This document shows positions 25,299 through 34,253 of a stretch of DNA of 62,125 nucleotides, piece by piece. The DNA comes from an uncultured Oscillospiraceae bacterium (GTDB taxonomy: Bacteria; Bacillota; Clostridia; Oscillospirales; Oscillospiraceae). How positions within the stretch are numbered: the first letter of the stretch is position 1; each line of letters starts with the position of its first letter. The stretch spans positions 1-62,125 of the forward strand of contig CAKTHQ010000012.1 in the NCBI GenBank assembly GCA_934565415.1. Direction: 5' to 3'. Both the position numbers and the translations under genes were made by a program. The notes under the pieces are model-generated. The model saw only the letters and a list, made by a program, of their open reading frames with translations. It was not told the DNA's origin and searched no databases.

Positions 25299-26783
25299 TC
25301 ACTCCTTAACAAGCTCTGCAAAGAGGTCCTTGCAGGCAGGATAGATCTTGCGGAACTGCTGATAGCGCTTTTCGTACAAGGCGGCCAGCTCCGGCTCCGG
25401 CTCCACCGTGGAGGCAATGCTTACCATAGCCTTGCAGGCGTCCCCCACCGTAGCATATTCCCCGCAGGCCACCATGGCCAGCATGGCACCGCCCATACCG
25501 GGCCCCTGCTCAGAGGCGGGGCTGTGAAGGGGAATGTTCAGAACGTTTGCCATGATCTTCTTCCACAGGGGGCTCTTGGCGCCACCGCCGCAGATCATGG
25601 AGGAGGTGACGGAAATACCCAGGCTCTTGGCAACCTCTACGCTGTCCCGGATGGCGAAGGCCACGCCCTCCAGGACGGCCTGAGTCAGGTCCGCACGGGT
25701 AGTGTCCATGGTCATGCCAATAAAAGTGGCACGGGCATTGGTGTCGTTGATCGGGCTCCGCTCGCCCATCAGGTAGGGCAGGAAGTACACATGATTCCTG
25801 CCCAGCTTATCCTCGGTGATAGGAGCCTGCTCGGCGCCGTAATCGGAAACCCTGTAGATTTCATCCATGAGCCACTTGTTGCAGCTGGCGGCAGAGAGCA
25901 TACAGCCCATCAGGTGATAGCCCCCGTCGGCATGGGCAAAGGCGTGGAGGCCGTTGGTGCTGTCCACGCCAAACCTGGCAGAGGAAATAAACACCGTGCC
26001 GGAGGTGCCAAGGCTGATATTGCAGCCCCCGTCCCCTACCACGCCGGTACCTACCGCCGCAGCGGCATTGTCACCGGCGCCGGCGGCAACCGCAACGCCT
26101 TCCGGCAGGCCCAGCTGCTCCGCAACCTCAGGCTTTACAACGCCGATCTTCTCATAGCTTTCAAAGAGCCTGGGCATCTGCGCTTCCGTCAGGCCGCACA
26201 GGTCCAGCATTTCCTTGGACCAGCACTTATGCTCCACATCCAGCAGCAGCATACCGGAGGCATCGGAATAGTCGCAGCTGTGAACGCCAGTCAGGATGTA
26301 GTTGATATAATCCTTGGGCAGCATCAGCTTGGCGATACGGGCAAAGTTCTCCGGCTCCTCTTCCCTTACCCACAGGACCTTGGGGGCGGTAAACCCGGCG
26401 AAGGCGATGTTGGCCGTCCGCTGGGACAGGACCTTTTTGCCAATGACATTGTTCAGGTAATCCACCTGCCTGGCAGTGCGGCCGTCGTTCCACAGGATGG
26501 CCGGGCGGATCACCCGGTCCTCCTTGTCCAGAATCACCAGGCCGTGCATCTGGCCGCCGCAGCCAATTCCTTTGACTTCTTTGCCGTCGAACCCCGTCAG
26601 GAGCTCCGGGATGCTCTCGAAAACGGCTTTCTTCCAATCCTCCGGTGCCTGCTGGCTCCAACCGGGATGGGGAAACTCCAGGGGATACTCCTTGGAGACG
26701 GTGTTCAGAATTTTGCCTTGTCCGTCCATCAGCAGCAATTTCACGGCCGATGTACCCAGGTCAACGCCAATGTACAAACCCAT
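25299..26783 (-). CDS. xylB: Xylulokinase (FGGY carbohydrate kinase)
   Basis: 494 residues. It phosphorylates D-xylulose to xylulose 5-phosphate for the pentose phosphate pathway. It shows the FGGY-family N-terminal ATPase start YIGVDLGTSAVKLLL, the XylB-type GCGGQMHGLVILD, substrate segment DYSDASGMLLLDV, and C-terminal GAGDNAAAAVGTG, where Asp is the catalytic base. The ATG at 26783 is preferred: GGAGGGA lies 10 nt upstream, and the TTG at 26798 is within that site. Together with the AraC regulator just upstream and the divergent ABC importer it forms a pentose-use locus. Confidence 0.93.
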   Translation of the reverse strand: MGLYIGVDLGTSAVKLLLMDGQGKILNTVSKEYPLEFPHPGWSQQAPEDWKKAVFESIPELLTGFDGKEVKGIGCGGQMHGLVILDKEDRVIRPAILWNDGRTARQVDYLNNVIGKKVLSQRTANIAFAGFTAPKVLWVREEEPENFARIAKLMLPKDYINYILTGVHSCDYSDASGMLLLDVEHKCWSKEMLDLCGLTEAQMPRLFESYEKIGVVKPEVAEQLGLPEGVAVAAGAGDNAAAAVGTGVVGDGGCNISLGTSGTVFISSARFGVDSTNGLHAFAHADGGYHLMGCMLSAASCNKWLMDEIYRVSDYGAEQAPITEDKLGRNHVYFLPYLMGERSPINDTNARATFIGMTMDTTRADLTQAVLEGVAFAIRDSVEVAKSLGISVTSSMICGGGAKSPLWKKIMANVLNIPLHSPASEQGPGMGGAMLAMVACGEYATVGDACKAMVSIASTVEPEPELAALYEKRYQQFRKIYPACKDLFAELVKE

Positions 26784-26873
26784 TTGAAATCCCTCCAAAT
26801 TCGTTTTTCAGATTTCCTTGCTGTAAGCATACACGCTTTGGCCGGGTTTTTCTTGGCTAATTTTGGCTTTTTA

Positions 26874-27851
26874 TTAGACTATTTTGCTGTCGACTGCATT
26901 TTTGGAGGAATCGTCAGTTTCACAAGGCTCCAATTGTTCAAGATAGCCAAGGCCTTTCAGATACTGGAGGCTCTGGTCTGTCGTATAAAAATGCTCCAGG
27001 GAGTGGAGGCTCCTTCGGGTCAGATTGTCCTCCCACAGGTGGGACGTTTCGCTGCGGCAGAATTCGTCTGGCGTCATGCCGCTGTACTGCCGGAATGCCC
27101 GGGTAAAGTAGCGGTAATCGGAAAAACCGGACTCCATGCACACATCCAGCATCTTGGTGTTCCCCGCCGCAATCTGCTGACAGGCGCTGTTGAACCGGAC
27201 GGAGGTCACATACTCCTGGAAGGTCTGGTTCAGGCAGTCCCGAACAAAATGGCTCAGAAAGCTCACGGTGCACCCCTCCTCCCGGGCAAAGTCCTGGAGC
27301 CGGATTTTGTGCATATAGTTTTCGTCCACAAACTTCTGGAGCCGCAGAAGCCGGGCATTCCGCTTGTCCATATTCCGCACCTCGTCAACGGAGACATTGT
27401 GGGAGGGCATGGCGGTGAAGATGCGGTAAAGCACGCTGTTCAGGCTGCCGGTAACCTCCATCTCGTAGAAGCGTTCCCGACGGAAATACATGGCAGCGCA
27501 CCGGGCCAGCTCCCGGCGGAGAAGCCCGGTATCCAGAAATTCATCCACCACATGGCCCTCCATAACCAGGTTCTCAATTCCCGGGGAAAAATCCCGGGAT
27601 ACCTGGACGCACAGGAAGGTACAGCCCCCGTCAATCTTCCGGAACTCGTGGGGCATATTGGGCGTCAGCAAAATCAGCTGCCCAGGCTCTGCCCGGAAGG
27701 AATGCTGCAGGGTAATAATCTGCATGGGATTTTCCAGAATCCAAAGCAACTCCCAGTCCGCGTGAAAATGGGCTGTACGGTACTCCACGGTATTCAAAAA
27801 CATCCGGATCCCCGGCACATTCCAGCGGCGAATAATCTCCATTTCTTCCAT
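26874..27851 (-). CDS. AraC-family transcriptional regulator
   Basis: 325 residues. The N-terminal cupin sugar-sensing domain covers about 15-100 (HFHADWELLWILENP, LTPNMPHEFRK). Two helix-turn-helix motifs follow in the C-terminal DNA-binding domain, about 185-285 (LQDFAREEGCTVSFLSHFVRD, and MLDVCMESGFSDYRYFTRAFRQYSG). A 35-residue acidic tail follows. It is the likely activator of both the xylB operon downstream and the divergent sugar importer. It has a consensus promoter of its own. It ends in TAG. Confidence 0.92.
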   Translation of the reverse strand: MEEMEIIRRWNVPGIRMFLNTVEYRTAHFHADWELLWILENPMQIITLQHSFRAEPGQLILLTPNMPHEFRKIDGGCTFLCVQVSRDFSPGIENLVMEGHVVDEFLDTGLLRRELARCAAMYFRRERFYEMEVTGSLNSVLYRIFTAMPSHNVSVDEVRNMDKRNARLLRLQKFVDENYMHKIRLQDFAREEGCTVSFLSHFVRDCLNQTFQEYVTSVRFNSACQQIAAGNTKMLDVCMESGFSDYRYFTRAFRQYSGMTPDEFCRSETSHLWEDNLTRRSLHSLEHFYTTDQSLQYLKGLGYLEQLEPCETDDSSKNAVDSKIV

Positions 27852-27886
27852 GAGCCTGTCCCCCTCCGGTCTTTTTTCTTGGGCCC

Positions 27887-27916
27887 ATTATAGTTTGCGC
27901 CGGAAGGATTTGTCAA
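27887..27916 (-). promoter_or_regulatory. Consensus promoter of the araC-type gene
   Basis: On the minus strand, TTGACA (27916-27911), an 18-nt spacer and TATAAT (27892-27887), about 36 nt before the start codon. Both hexamers are perfect. Confidence 0.8.
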
Positions 27917-27962
27917 GCTAATGGAATAATTCTTTCTTTTTTTGCATTTTCAGAACTTTTCG

Positions 27963-27988
27963 TTTCATGAAATCTTCATATTTGAAGA
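27963..27988. promoter_or_regulatory. Paired inverted repeats between the araC gene and the sugar importer
   Basis: TTTCATGAAA (27963-27972, perfect palindrome) is directly followed by TCTTCATATTTGAAGA (27973-27988, arms TCTTCA/TGAAGA). They lie in the 363-bp gap between divergent genes, 47 bp upstream of the araC -35 and about 140 bp upstream of the importer promoter. They are good candidates for regulator binding sites. Confidence 0.5.
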
Positions 27989-28129
27989 AAATTTCCATAA
28001 ATTCACCACAAATCAAATGTAACAAAGTTCTTCTGAAAATCGGAGTCTCTCTCTTGTGCATCATGCATAAATACAGATATGTTCGATTGTGCGTTGTCTA
28101 CAAAATGTGTCTTTTATTTGCACAGCCAC

Positions 28130-28159
28130 TTGACAATCGGATAAAAAAGTGTTTAAACT
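28130..28159 (+). promoter_or_regulatory. Promoter of the monosaccharide ABC importer
   Basis: TTGACA (28130-28135), an 18-nt spacer and TAAACT (28154-28159). The consensus -35 with a weak -10 would suit activation by the neighbouring AraC protein. Confidence 0.6.
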
Positions 28160-28214
28160 AAAAACAACGCCGGACCCCACAGGCCCGGTGAAAACGAAAA
28201 GGAGATTGTAAATC

Positions 28215-29405
28215 ATGAAGAAGATTCTCGCATCTGTCCTCGCCATTCTGATGATCGTCTCAATGGCAGCCTGCGGCGGCAGCTCCGCTCCCGCAAGCAC
28301 TCAGGCTCCTGCCGCCGAAGCTCCGGCCGCCACTCAGGCTCCCGCTGCCGAAGCTCCCGCCGATGGCGGTCAGAAGACCATCGGCCTGTCCATGCCCACC
28401 AAGTCCCTGGAGCGCTGGAACCGTGACGGTGAATACCTGAAGGCCCAGTTCGAGGCTGCCGGCTACGCCGTGGAGCTGACCTACTCCGACAACGACAACA
28501 CCAAGCAGAACAACGATATCGCCAACATGCTGGCCGATAAGGTTGACCTTCTGATCGTCGCCGCCATCGACGGCGAGGCTCTGTCCCAGACCCTGGCCGA
28601 GGCCAAGGATCAGGGCGTGCCCGTCATCGCCTACGACCGTATGATCAAGGCTGACGCCGTTGACTACTACGTATCCTTCGATAACTACACCGTCGGCGTC
28701 CTGCAGGCCAAATATGTCATCGACAAGATGGACCTGGCCAACGCCGGTGACAAGACCTACAACATCGAGTTCACCGCCGGTGACCCCGCCGACAACAACG
28801 CCGGTTACTTCTTCAACGGTGCTTACGACACCCTGAAGCCCTACATCGATGCCGGTACCCTGAAGATCCCCTCCGGCAAGAACACCTTCGAGCAGGTTGC
28901 TACTCCCCAGTGGTCCACCGACACCGCTCTGGAGAACTTCCAGAACACCCTGGCTTCCTACTACTCTGATGGCACCGTCCTCGACATCGCTCTGTGCTCC
29001 AACGACTCTACCGCCGCCGGTGTAGCCCAGGCTATCGAGTCCGACTACGCAGGCTCCAACAGCGTCCTCGTTACCGGCCAGGACGGCGATATCACCAACC
29101 TGCAGAACATTGTTGACGGCAAGCAGACCATGACCGTTTACAAGAACGTGGCTGACGAAGCCGGCGTTACCCTGGTTCTGGCCCAGGCCCTGCTGAACGG
29201 CGACACCATCGACGCCTCCCTGTGCGATAAGTTCGCTGTCACCGCCGCTTTCGATACCGAGAGCTACGAGAACGGTACTCGCCCTGTCACCTCCTTCCTG
29301 CTGGTGCCTTGGTCCGTGGATGCTTCCAACCTGCAGAAGCTGGTCGATACCGGCAACTACAAGTGGGATGCCAACAACAAGTACCTGGAGTCCACCGCAT
29401 CCTGA
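28215..29405 (+). CDS. Multiple-monosaccharide ABC transporter substrate-binding lipoprotein (ChvE type)
   Basis: 396 residues. A lipoprotein signal peptide with lipobox SMAACG is followed by an Ala/Pro-rich spacer in which a QAPAAEAPA-type unit is repeated. The periplasmic-binding-protein fold of the ChvE/Xyl family follows (IGLSMPTKSLERWNRDGEYLK, VIAYDRMIKADAVDYYVSFDN, LCSNDSTAAGVAQAIES). It captures pentoses or hexoses outside the membrane. GGAGATTGTAAATC precedes the ATG. A terminator-like hairpin separates it from the ATPase gene, which fits higher production of the binding protein. Confidence 0.94.
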   Translation: MKKILASVLAILMIVSMAACGGSSAPASTQAPAAEAPAATQAPAAEAPADGGQKTIGLSMPTKSLERWNRDGEYLKAQFEAAGYAVELTYSDNDNTKQNNDIANMLADKVDLLIVAAIDGEALSQTLAEAKDQGVPVIAYDRMIKADAVDYYVSFDNYTVGVLQAKYVIDKMDLANAGDKTYNIEFTAGDPADNNAGYFFNGAYDTLKPYIDAGTLKIPSGKNTFEQVATPQWSTDTALENFQNTLASYYSDGTVLDIALCSNDSTAAGVAQAIESDYAGSNSVLVTGQDGDITNLQNIVDGKQTMTVYKNVADEAGVTLVLAQALLNGDTIDASLCDKFAVTAAFDTESYENGTRPVTSFLLVPWSVDASNLQKLVDTGNYKWDANNKYLESTAS

Positions 29406-29446
29406 TTTGACGTAAGCAGCGCCAAATCACTTCGACTGATATTCCG

Positions 29447-29480
29447 GGGGCGAGGTGCAAGCCTCGCCCCTTACTTTTTT
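29447..29480 (+). terminator. Intercistronic terminator within the sugar importer operon
   Basis: GGGGCGAGG (29447-29455) pairs with CCTCGCCCC (29462-29470), followed by TTACTTTTTT. It should stop most transcripts after the binding-protein gene and let a fraction read on to the ATPase and permease genes. Confidence 0.8.
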
Positions 29481-29520
29481 CCCTCAGGAAATCGACTATG
29501 TAAAAGGAGGGCACCAAACA

Positions 29521-31083
29521 TTGGCTGATTACATTCTGGAGATGCGCGGCATCACCAAGGAGTTCCCCGGTGTAAAAGCACTGGACAACGTGAACCTGAC
29601 CGTGGAGCGGGGCGAAATTCACGCCCTGGTCGGCGAAAACGGCGCCGGTAAATCCACCCTTATGAATGTCCTGTCCGGTATCTATCCCTTTGGCACCTAT
29701 ACCGGCGACATTGTTTATAACGGAGAAGTTTGCCAGTTCCATACCCTGCGCGACAGCGAGGAGAAAGGAATTGTCATCATTCACCAGGAGCTGGCTCTGA
29801 TTCCAGAGCTTTCCATCGGTGAAAATATGTTCCTGGGCAACGAGCGGAAGGGCCGCCTGGGCATCAACTGGGACAAGACCTTCCACGAAGCCAAGCTCCA
29901 CATGGAGCAGGTAGGCCTGAAGGAGGACCCCCACACCCTGATTAAAGACATCGGCACCGGCAAGCAGCAGCTGGTAGAAATCGCCAAGGCTCTGGCCAAA
30001 AACGTTAAGCTGCTGATTTTGGACGAACCTACCTCCTCCCTGAATGAGGCAGACTCCAAAATGCTGCTGGACCTGCTGCTGAGCTTTAAGAAGCAGGGTA
30101 TGACCTCCATTATCATTTCTCACAAGCTGAACGAAATTGCCTATGTTGCCGATAAGATCACCGTGGTCCGGGACGGCTCCACCATTGAGACCATCGACAA
30201 CACCGGCCACAACATCGACGAGGACCGGATCATCCGGGGCATGGTTGGCCGTGAGCTTTCCGACCGCTACCCTGCCAGAGAGCATAACGTCTCGAAAGAA
30301 ATCGGCATGGAGGTCAAGAACTGGACCGTCCATCATCCCGTTTACACCGATAAGGTGGTAGACGACAACGTCTCCTTCTACGTCCGCAAGGGCGAGGTGG
30401 TTGGCTTCTCCGGCCTGCAGGGTGCCGGACGGACGGAGCTGGCCATGAGCATCTTCGGCCATTCCTACGGTGCAAACATCACCGGCCAGGTATTCATTAA
30501 CGGCAAGGAGGTCCACCTGCACAACGAAAAGCAGGCCATTGAGGCAGGCCTTGCCTACGTCACCGAGGACCGGAAGGGCAACGGCCTGGTACTGCCTATG
30601 ACCATCGCCGTCAACAACACCATGGCCAAAATGTCCAAGATTTACAACAAGGGCGGCGTTCTGGATTTCCAGAAGGAAAACCAGGTGGCCGAAGAATACA
30701 GGGAAAAGCTGCGGACCAAAACCCCCACCGTTCAGCAGAACGCGGGCAACCTGTCCGGCGGCAACCAGCAGAAGGTGCTGCTGAGCAAGTGGATGTTCGC
30801 GGACCCCGAAGTCCTGATCCTGGATGAGCCCACCCGTGGCATTGACGTGGGTGCCAAGTACGAAATCTACGGCATCATCAACAACCTGGTTGCCATGGGC
30901 AAGTCCGTCATTATGATCTCCTCTGAGCTGCCGGAGATTCTGGGTATGTGTGACCGGATCTACGTCATGAACGAGGGCCGAATGGTGGCCGAAATGTCCG
31001 CCAAGGAGGCCTCCCAGGAGAAGATCATGGCCGCTATTCTGAAATCCGAGAAGAAAGAAGAAAGTGAGGGCGTTACCAAATGA
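29521..31083 (+). CDS. Multiple-monosaccharide ABC transporter ATPase (GguA/MmsA type)
   Basis: 520 residues with two tandem ABC domains, as in sugar importers of the CUT2 class. The first has Walker [10 protein letters not shown] and an ILDEPTSSL Walker B. The second has a degenerate P-loop ([14 protein letters not shown]) and signature LSGGNQQKV, followed by [11 protein letters not shown]. The start is taken as TTG at 29521, 10 nt behind AAAAGGAGG. It gives the family N-terminus (M)[20 protein letters not shown]. The open frame to 29455 crosses the terminator. It overlaps the permease gene by 4 nt. Confidence 0.94.
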   Translation: MADYILEMRGITKEFPGVKALDNVNLTVERGEIHALVGENGAGKSTLMNVLSGIYPFGTYTGDIVYNGEVCQFHTLRDSEEKGIVIIHQELALIPELSIGENMFLGNERKGRLGINWDKTFHEAKLHMEQVGLKEDPHTLIKDIGTGKQQLVEIAKALAKNVKLLILDEPTSSLNEADSKMLLDLLLSFKKQGMTSIIISHKLNEIAYVADKITVVRDGSTIETIDNTGHNIDEDRIIRGMVGRELSDRYPAREHNVSKEIGMEVKNWTVHHPVYTDKVVDDNVSFYVRKGEVVGFSGLQGAGRTELAMSIFGHSYGANITGQVFINGKEVHLHNEKQAIEAGLAYVTEDRKGNGLVLPMTIAVNNTMAKMSKIYNKGGVLDFQKENQVAEEYREKLRTKTPTVQQNAGNLSGGNQQKVLLSKWMFADPEVLILDEPTRGIDVGAKYEIYGIINNLVAMGKSVIMISSELPEILGMCDRIYVMNEGRMVAEMSAKEASQEKIMAAILKSEKKEESEGVTK

Positions 31084-32237
31084 AATTGCAAACCACTTTG
31101 AAAAAATATACCATGGTCATTGCCTTGGTCCTGGTATTCATTCTGTTCTCCATTCTGACCCAAGGCCGTCTGCTGAAGGCCCAGAATATGTCGAACCTCT
31201 TGCTGCAGAACTCTTACGTTCTGGTTCTGGCCTGCGGTATGCTGCTGTGCATCCTCACCGGCGGTAACGTAGACCTGTCCGTAGGTTCTACCGTGTGTCT
31301 GGTGGGTGCCCTGTGTGCCCAGCTGCTGGATAAAACCAGCGTCCCCGCCATCCCCACCGTCCTCATCTGCCTTGCCGTTGGTGCCGTTATCGGTGTGTGG
31401 CAAGGCTTCTGGATTGGTTATGTGCATATTCCTCCTTTCATCTGCACCCTGTCCGGTATGTTCCTGTTCCGTGGCATCGGCCGTGTTATCCTTTCCTCCA
31501 AGACCGTAGCCGTGAAGAATCAGACCTTCCTGAACATCTTCGCCTCCTACATCAATGTTCCCGGCCTGGATGGAGACGTGAAGTGGTCCGCCTTCCTGGT
31601 AGGTGTCGTTATCGCTGCCGTGCTGCTCGTTGCCTTCTTTATGGGCAGAGCCTCCAAGGCTAAGAAGGGCTACGGCGTTGACGCGCTGGCTCCCGCCCTG
31701 GTAAAGCAGGTCATTATTGCCGCTCTGGTCCTGTTCTACAGCTGGAAGCTGGCCAACTACAAGGGCATCCCCGTGATGCTGCTGTGGATTCTGGCCGTTG
31801 TATTCCTGTATGCCTTCATCACCAGCAAAACCGCTTTTGGCCGTTACTTCTACGCGGTAGGCGGCAACGAAAAAGCCACCAAGCTCTCCGGCATCGATAC
31901 CAAGAAGGTCTATTTTATGGCCTATGCCTCCATGTCCTTCCTGGCAGGTCTGTCTGGCCTATTGATGGCCGCCCGTATCGGCTCTGTCAACGGTGATACC
32001 GGTACCTCCTTCGAGATGGACGCCATTGGCTCCTGCTTCATTGGCGGCGCTTCCGCCTACGGCGGCTCCGGTACGGTAGCAGGTATCTGCATCGGCGCTA
32101 TCTTCCTGGGCGTCATCAACCAGGGTATGTCCATTATTGGTCTGGACAACAACTGGCAGTACATCGTCAAGGGCTTGGTTCTGCTGGTTGCCGTTATCTT
32201 CGATGTGGTTTCCAACCACAAGACCGGCAAGGCTTAA
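31080..32237 (+). CDS. Multiple-monosaccharide ABC transporter permease (GguB/MmsB type)
   Basis: A 385-residue polytopic membrane subunit of the CUT2 importer, with about ten helices. Family segments include [33 protein letters not shown] and [19 protein letters not shown] near the ATPase-contact loop. ATGA overlap with the ATPase gene couples translation. A strong terminator follows, ending the operon. Confidence 0.94.
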   Translation: MKLQTTLKKYTMVIALVLVFILFSILTQGRLLKAQNMSNLLLQNSYVLVLACGMLLCILTGGNVDLSVGSTVCLVGALCAQLLDKTSVPAIPTVLICLAVGAVIGVWQGFWIGYVHIPPFICTLSGMFLFRGIGRVILSSKTVAVKNQTFLNIFASYINVPGLDGDVKWSAFLVGVVIAAVLLVAFFMGRASKAKKGYGVDALAPALVKQVIIAALVLFYSWKLANYKGIPVMLLWILAVVFLYAFITSKTAFGRYFYAVGGNEKATKLSGIDTKKVYFMAYASMSFLAGLSGLLMAARIGSVNGDTGTSFEMDAIGSCFIGGASAYGGSGTVAGICIGAIFLGVINQGMSIIGLDNNWQYIVKGLVLLVAVIFDVVSNHKTGKA

Positions 32238-32253
32238 CCCAATCTTCTCCCTT

Positions 32254-32284
32254 CCCCCGGCTCATAAGGCCGGGGGATTTTTGT
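32254..32284 (+). terminator. Terminator of the sugar importer operon
   Basis: CCCCCGGC (32254-32261) and GCCGGGGG (32269-32276) with a 7-nt loop, then ATTTTTG. Confidence 0.92.
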
Positions 32285-32312
32285 TGCAAATCATTCTCCT
32301 TTGCGCTATAAT
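32284..32312 (+). promoter_or_regulatory. Promoter of the 32.3-kb small-gene operon
   Basis: TTGCAA (32284-32289), a 17-nt spacer and TATAAT (32307-32312), 30 nt before the next start codon. Confidence 0.75.
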
Positions 32313-32341
32313 AAAAACAAAATACAATTGAGAGGGTTGCT

Positions 32342-32752
32342 ATGGATTACTCCATTCTCATTCCAGAATCCATGGGATATTATCTGGACGGCTTTAAAAA
32401 AACCGATTACCCCGTTTGTTTCCGGAACTACCGGGAACAAACGGAACAAATCTTCCGGGACATCGCCCAATCGGACCCAAGGCAGTGTGCCCTGGGGCTG
32501 GTTGACTGGATCGATGCCCATCCCGGCCGGTTTTTCCGGGCCCGCCGGATGATCGACCGGAAGATGCTGATGCTGCAATATACGGTTCCCGCCGCAATTC
32601 AGGCGGGCCAAACGGAATTTGCCAAGGAATTGTGCCGCTGCTGGAAAGAGCGGCACCCGGAGCAGGCTTTCCGCATGGGCACCTACGAAGAGCTGATGAA
32701 GGGCTTTAACAATACGCTTTTTGGCTTTCCGCTGCCAAACAAGGAGGACTGA
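32342..32752 (+). CDS. Uncharacterised cytosolic protein
   Basis: 136 residues; I do not recognise the family. It is hydrophilic, without signal or membrane segments, and rich in Arg, Tyr and Phe. It reads as an alpha-helical protein (QTEQIFRDIAQ, MIDRKMLMLQYTVPAAIQAG). It has a good promoter, a GAGAGGG ribosome binding site and strong codon usage like its neighbours, so it is a real gene. It is followed 2 nt later by a small membrane protein gene and then by a decayed sensor gene, probably all on one transcript. Confidence 0.75.
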   Translation: MDYSILIPESMGYYLDGFKKTDYPVCFRNYREQTEQIFRDIAQSDPRQCALGLVDWIDAHPGRFFRARRMIDRKMLMLQYTVPAAIQAGQTEFAKELCRCWKERHPEQAFRMGTYEELMKGFNNTLFGFPLPNKED

Positions 32753-32754
32753 CC

Positions 32755-33060
32755 GTGAAAGAAAAACTCATCGCCTGGATGAATTCCCGCCGCTACAACA
32801 GCCACCTGATGCGTCTGCTGGTAGGCGGCTATGTCGTCTACATGGGTGGAAAGATTCTCTCAAACCTGTATCAGGACGGTGCCTTTCCCCCTGCCCTGAC
32901 GGTTTGCGCCGTTCTGCTGATTGTACTGGGACTGCCCGTTGTTCTGCTGAGCCTCTGGGCCTGCCTGAACGGCTATAGCACCGAGTACAAGGGAAAGCCG
33001 AATTTTGGAAAAGGCAGACAGGACGAGCCGCAGGACGAACAGCAGAGCGAACAGGAATAA
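32755..33060 (+). CDS. Small two-helix membrane protein
   Basis: 101 residues, starting at GTG (32755) behind AAGGAGGACTGACC. It has two predicted membrane segments (about 19-36, MRLLVGGYVVYMGGKIL; about 46-70, LTVCAVLLIVLGLPVVLLSLW) and a charged Gln/Glu/Asp-rich tail (QDEPQDEQQSEQE). The family is unknown. Its position 2 nt behind the previous gene suggests coupled translation. Confidence 0.7.
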   Translation: MKEKLIAWMNSRRYNSHLMRLLVGGYVVYMGGKILSNLYQDGAFPPALTVCAVLLIVLGLPVVLLSLWACLNGYSTEYKGKPNFGKGRQDEPQDEQQSEQE

Positions 33061-33096
33061 TTTTTTCGCAAAACCCACCCAAAAGGAGGATGCGCC

Positions 33097-34188
33097 GTGA
33101 AATGCTGCAACCATCGCCGGACGCACAAAGCCTTACTGCCGCCGATCGCGCTGATTCTGGGGCTAACCGTGCTCAGCTCCATTTTGCGCTATGTCGACGC
33201 CACAAGCCGGGAAAGCGTTATGACCAAGGCCCAGCTCAACGCCGTCACCTACGCCAATCAGATGAAGGATCAGCTGCAGTAGGGTATCGCCATCACCGAG
33301 GCTCTGGAACAAATTCTCATCAGCCAGGATGGAAATCTGCAGCATTTTGAAACCATTGCCAAAAAGCAGATGACCGACTACATCCAGAGCATTCAGCTGT
33401 CCCCGGACGAGGTCTAGCCGGAAAAGGGGAATCTCTCTGCCAAGATGGACCTGATGAGCGACGGCCCCAGGACGCAAATCTGCGAATACGGCATTGAACA
33501 CAATATGGTTACCTTCCAAAGCCCCTTTACCCTGAGCCAGGGTGGCCAGGGCATCGTCGTGCGAAATCCGGTCTTTCTGGAGGATCCGGACGGCGGGCAG
33601 CGCTTTTGGGGCTTTACCATTGCCATAATCCGGGTACCGGATATCTTCCGGGACACCATCGATTCCCTGACCCAATTTGGCTTCTACTATCGCCTTTCCG
33701 TGGCCACCATGCCTACGGATCTCAACTACAACCTGATTGACAGCTCCGGTGTGGCCTTTACGGATGCCGCTTCCTTTACTGTGGCCCCGGGCAATTGCAG
33801 CTGGAAGCTGGAGGTTATGCCCATTGACGGCTTGGAGGATGAAACACACCATAATCTGATTCTCTTCAGCGGGCTTACCATTGTTTTGCTGCTGACGGCC
33901 CTGGTTTCTACCCTGCTCTTCCTGGAGAAAGGCCGGAGGCGACTTCTTGGGGCTGATTCTACCGGAAGACCGCTCCGCTGCCGCGGAAAAACTTCGGTCC
34001 TTCCTGATGTCTGCAAAGCCCGGGGTGGAAACCAGCCTGCACCTGCGCTGTACCAAGGAGGACGGCAGCCATTTTACGGCACTTTGCCGCAGCCGCATGG
34101 TAGAAAACACCAATTATGGAATGCTTTTCTACATAGAGCTGCTGGATTTGGGCGCCCTGGAAGCAGTAGTCAATCATCCGGGATGTTA
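33097..34188 (+). pseudogene. Decayed CHASE-PAS membrane sensor
   Basis: The GTG start at 33097 has a full AGGAGGA site. Translated in one frame it gives a membrane helix (LLPPIALILGLTVLSSILRY), an extracytoplasmic CHASE-type domain (QGGQGIVVRNPVFLEDPDGG, GFTIAIIRVPDIF) and a second helix (LTIVLLLTALVSTLLF). This frame is broken by TAG at 33280-33282 and TAG at 33415-33417. Near 33940 the homologous reading moves to the next frame, where a PAS-like end is found (DFLGLILPEDRSAAAEKLRS); the first half of that PAS domain appears deleted. No kinase or GGDEF output domain remains. Genuine TAG stops occur elsewhere in this window, so these are best read as mutations. Confidence 0.85.
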
Positions 34189-34253
34189 AAAAAGCTCCCC
34201 GCAGCGGTCATGGAATATGAACCGCTGCGGGGAGTGTTTTTCTCTTACGCCGC

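Noticed and set aside
25194..27893. 899-codon plus-strand open frame opposite the xylB/araC region
   Set aside because: It spans three real minus-strand genes and their gaps, and encodes no recognisable domain. It is a codon-bias shadow.
28285..28365. Repeated Ala/Pro units in the sugar-binding lipoprotein as a CRISPR or tandem DNA repeat of interest
   Set aside because: It is a short coding linker behind a lipobox, common in binding proteins. There are no spacers or array structure.
33280..33417. Two in-frame TAG codons as possible recoding (pyrrolysine or suppression)
   Set aside because: A frameshift and an internal loss also damage the same gene, and several intact genes here end in TAG (for example at 15777, 26874 and 47143). 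Decay is the simpler reading.
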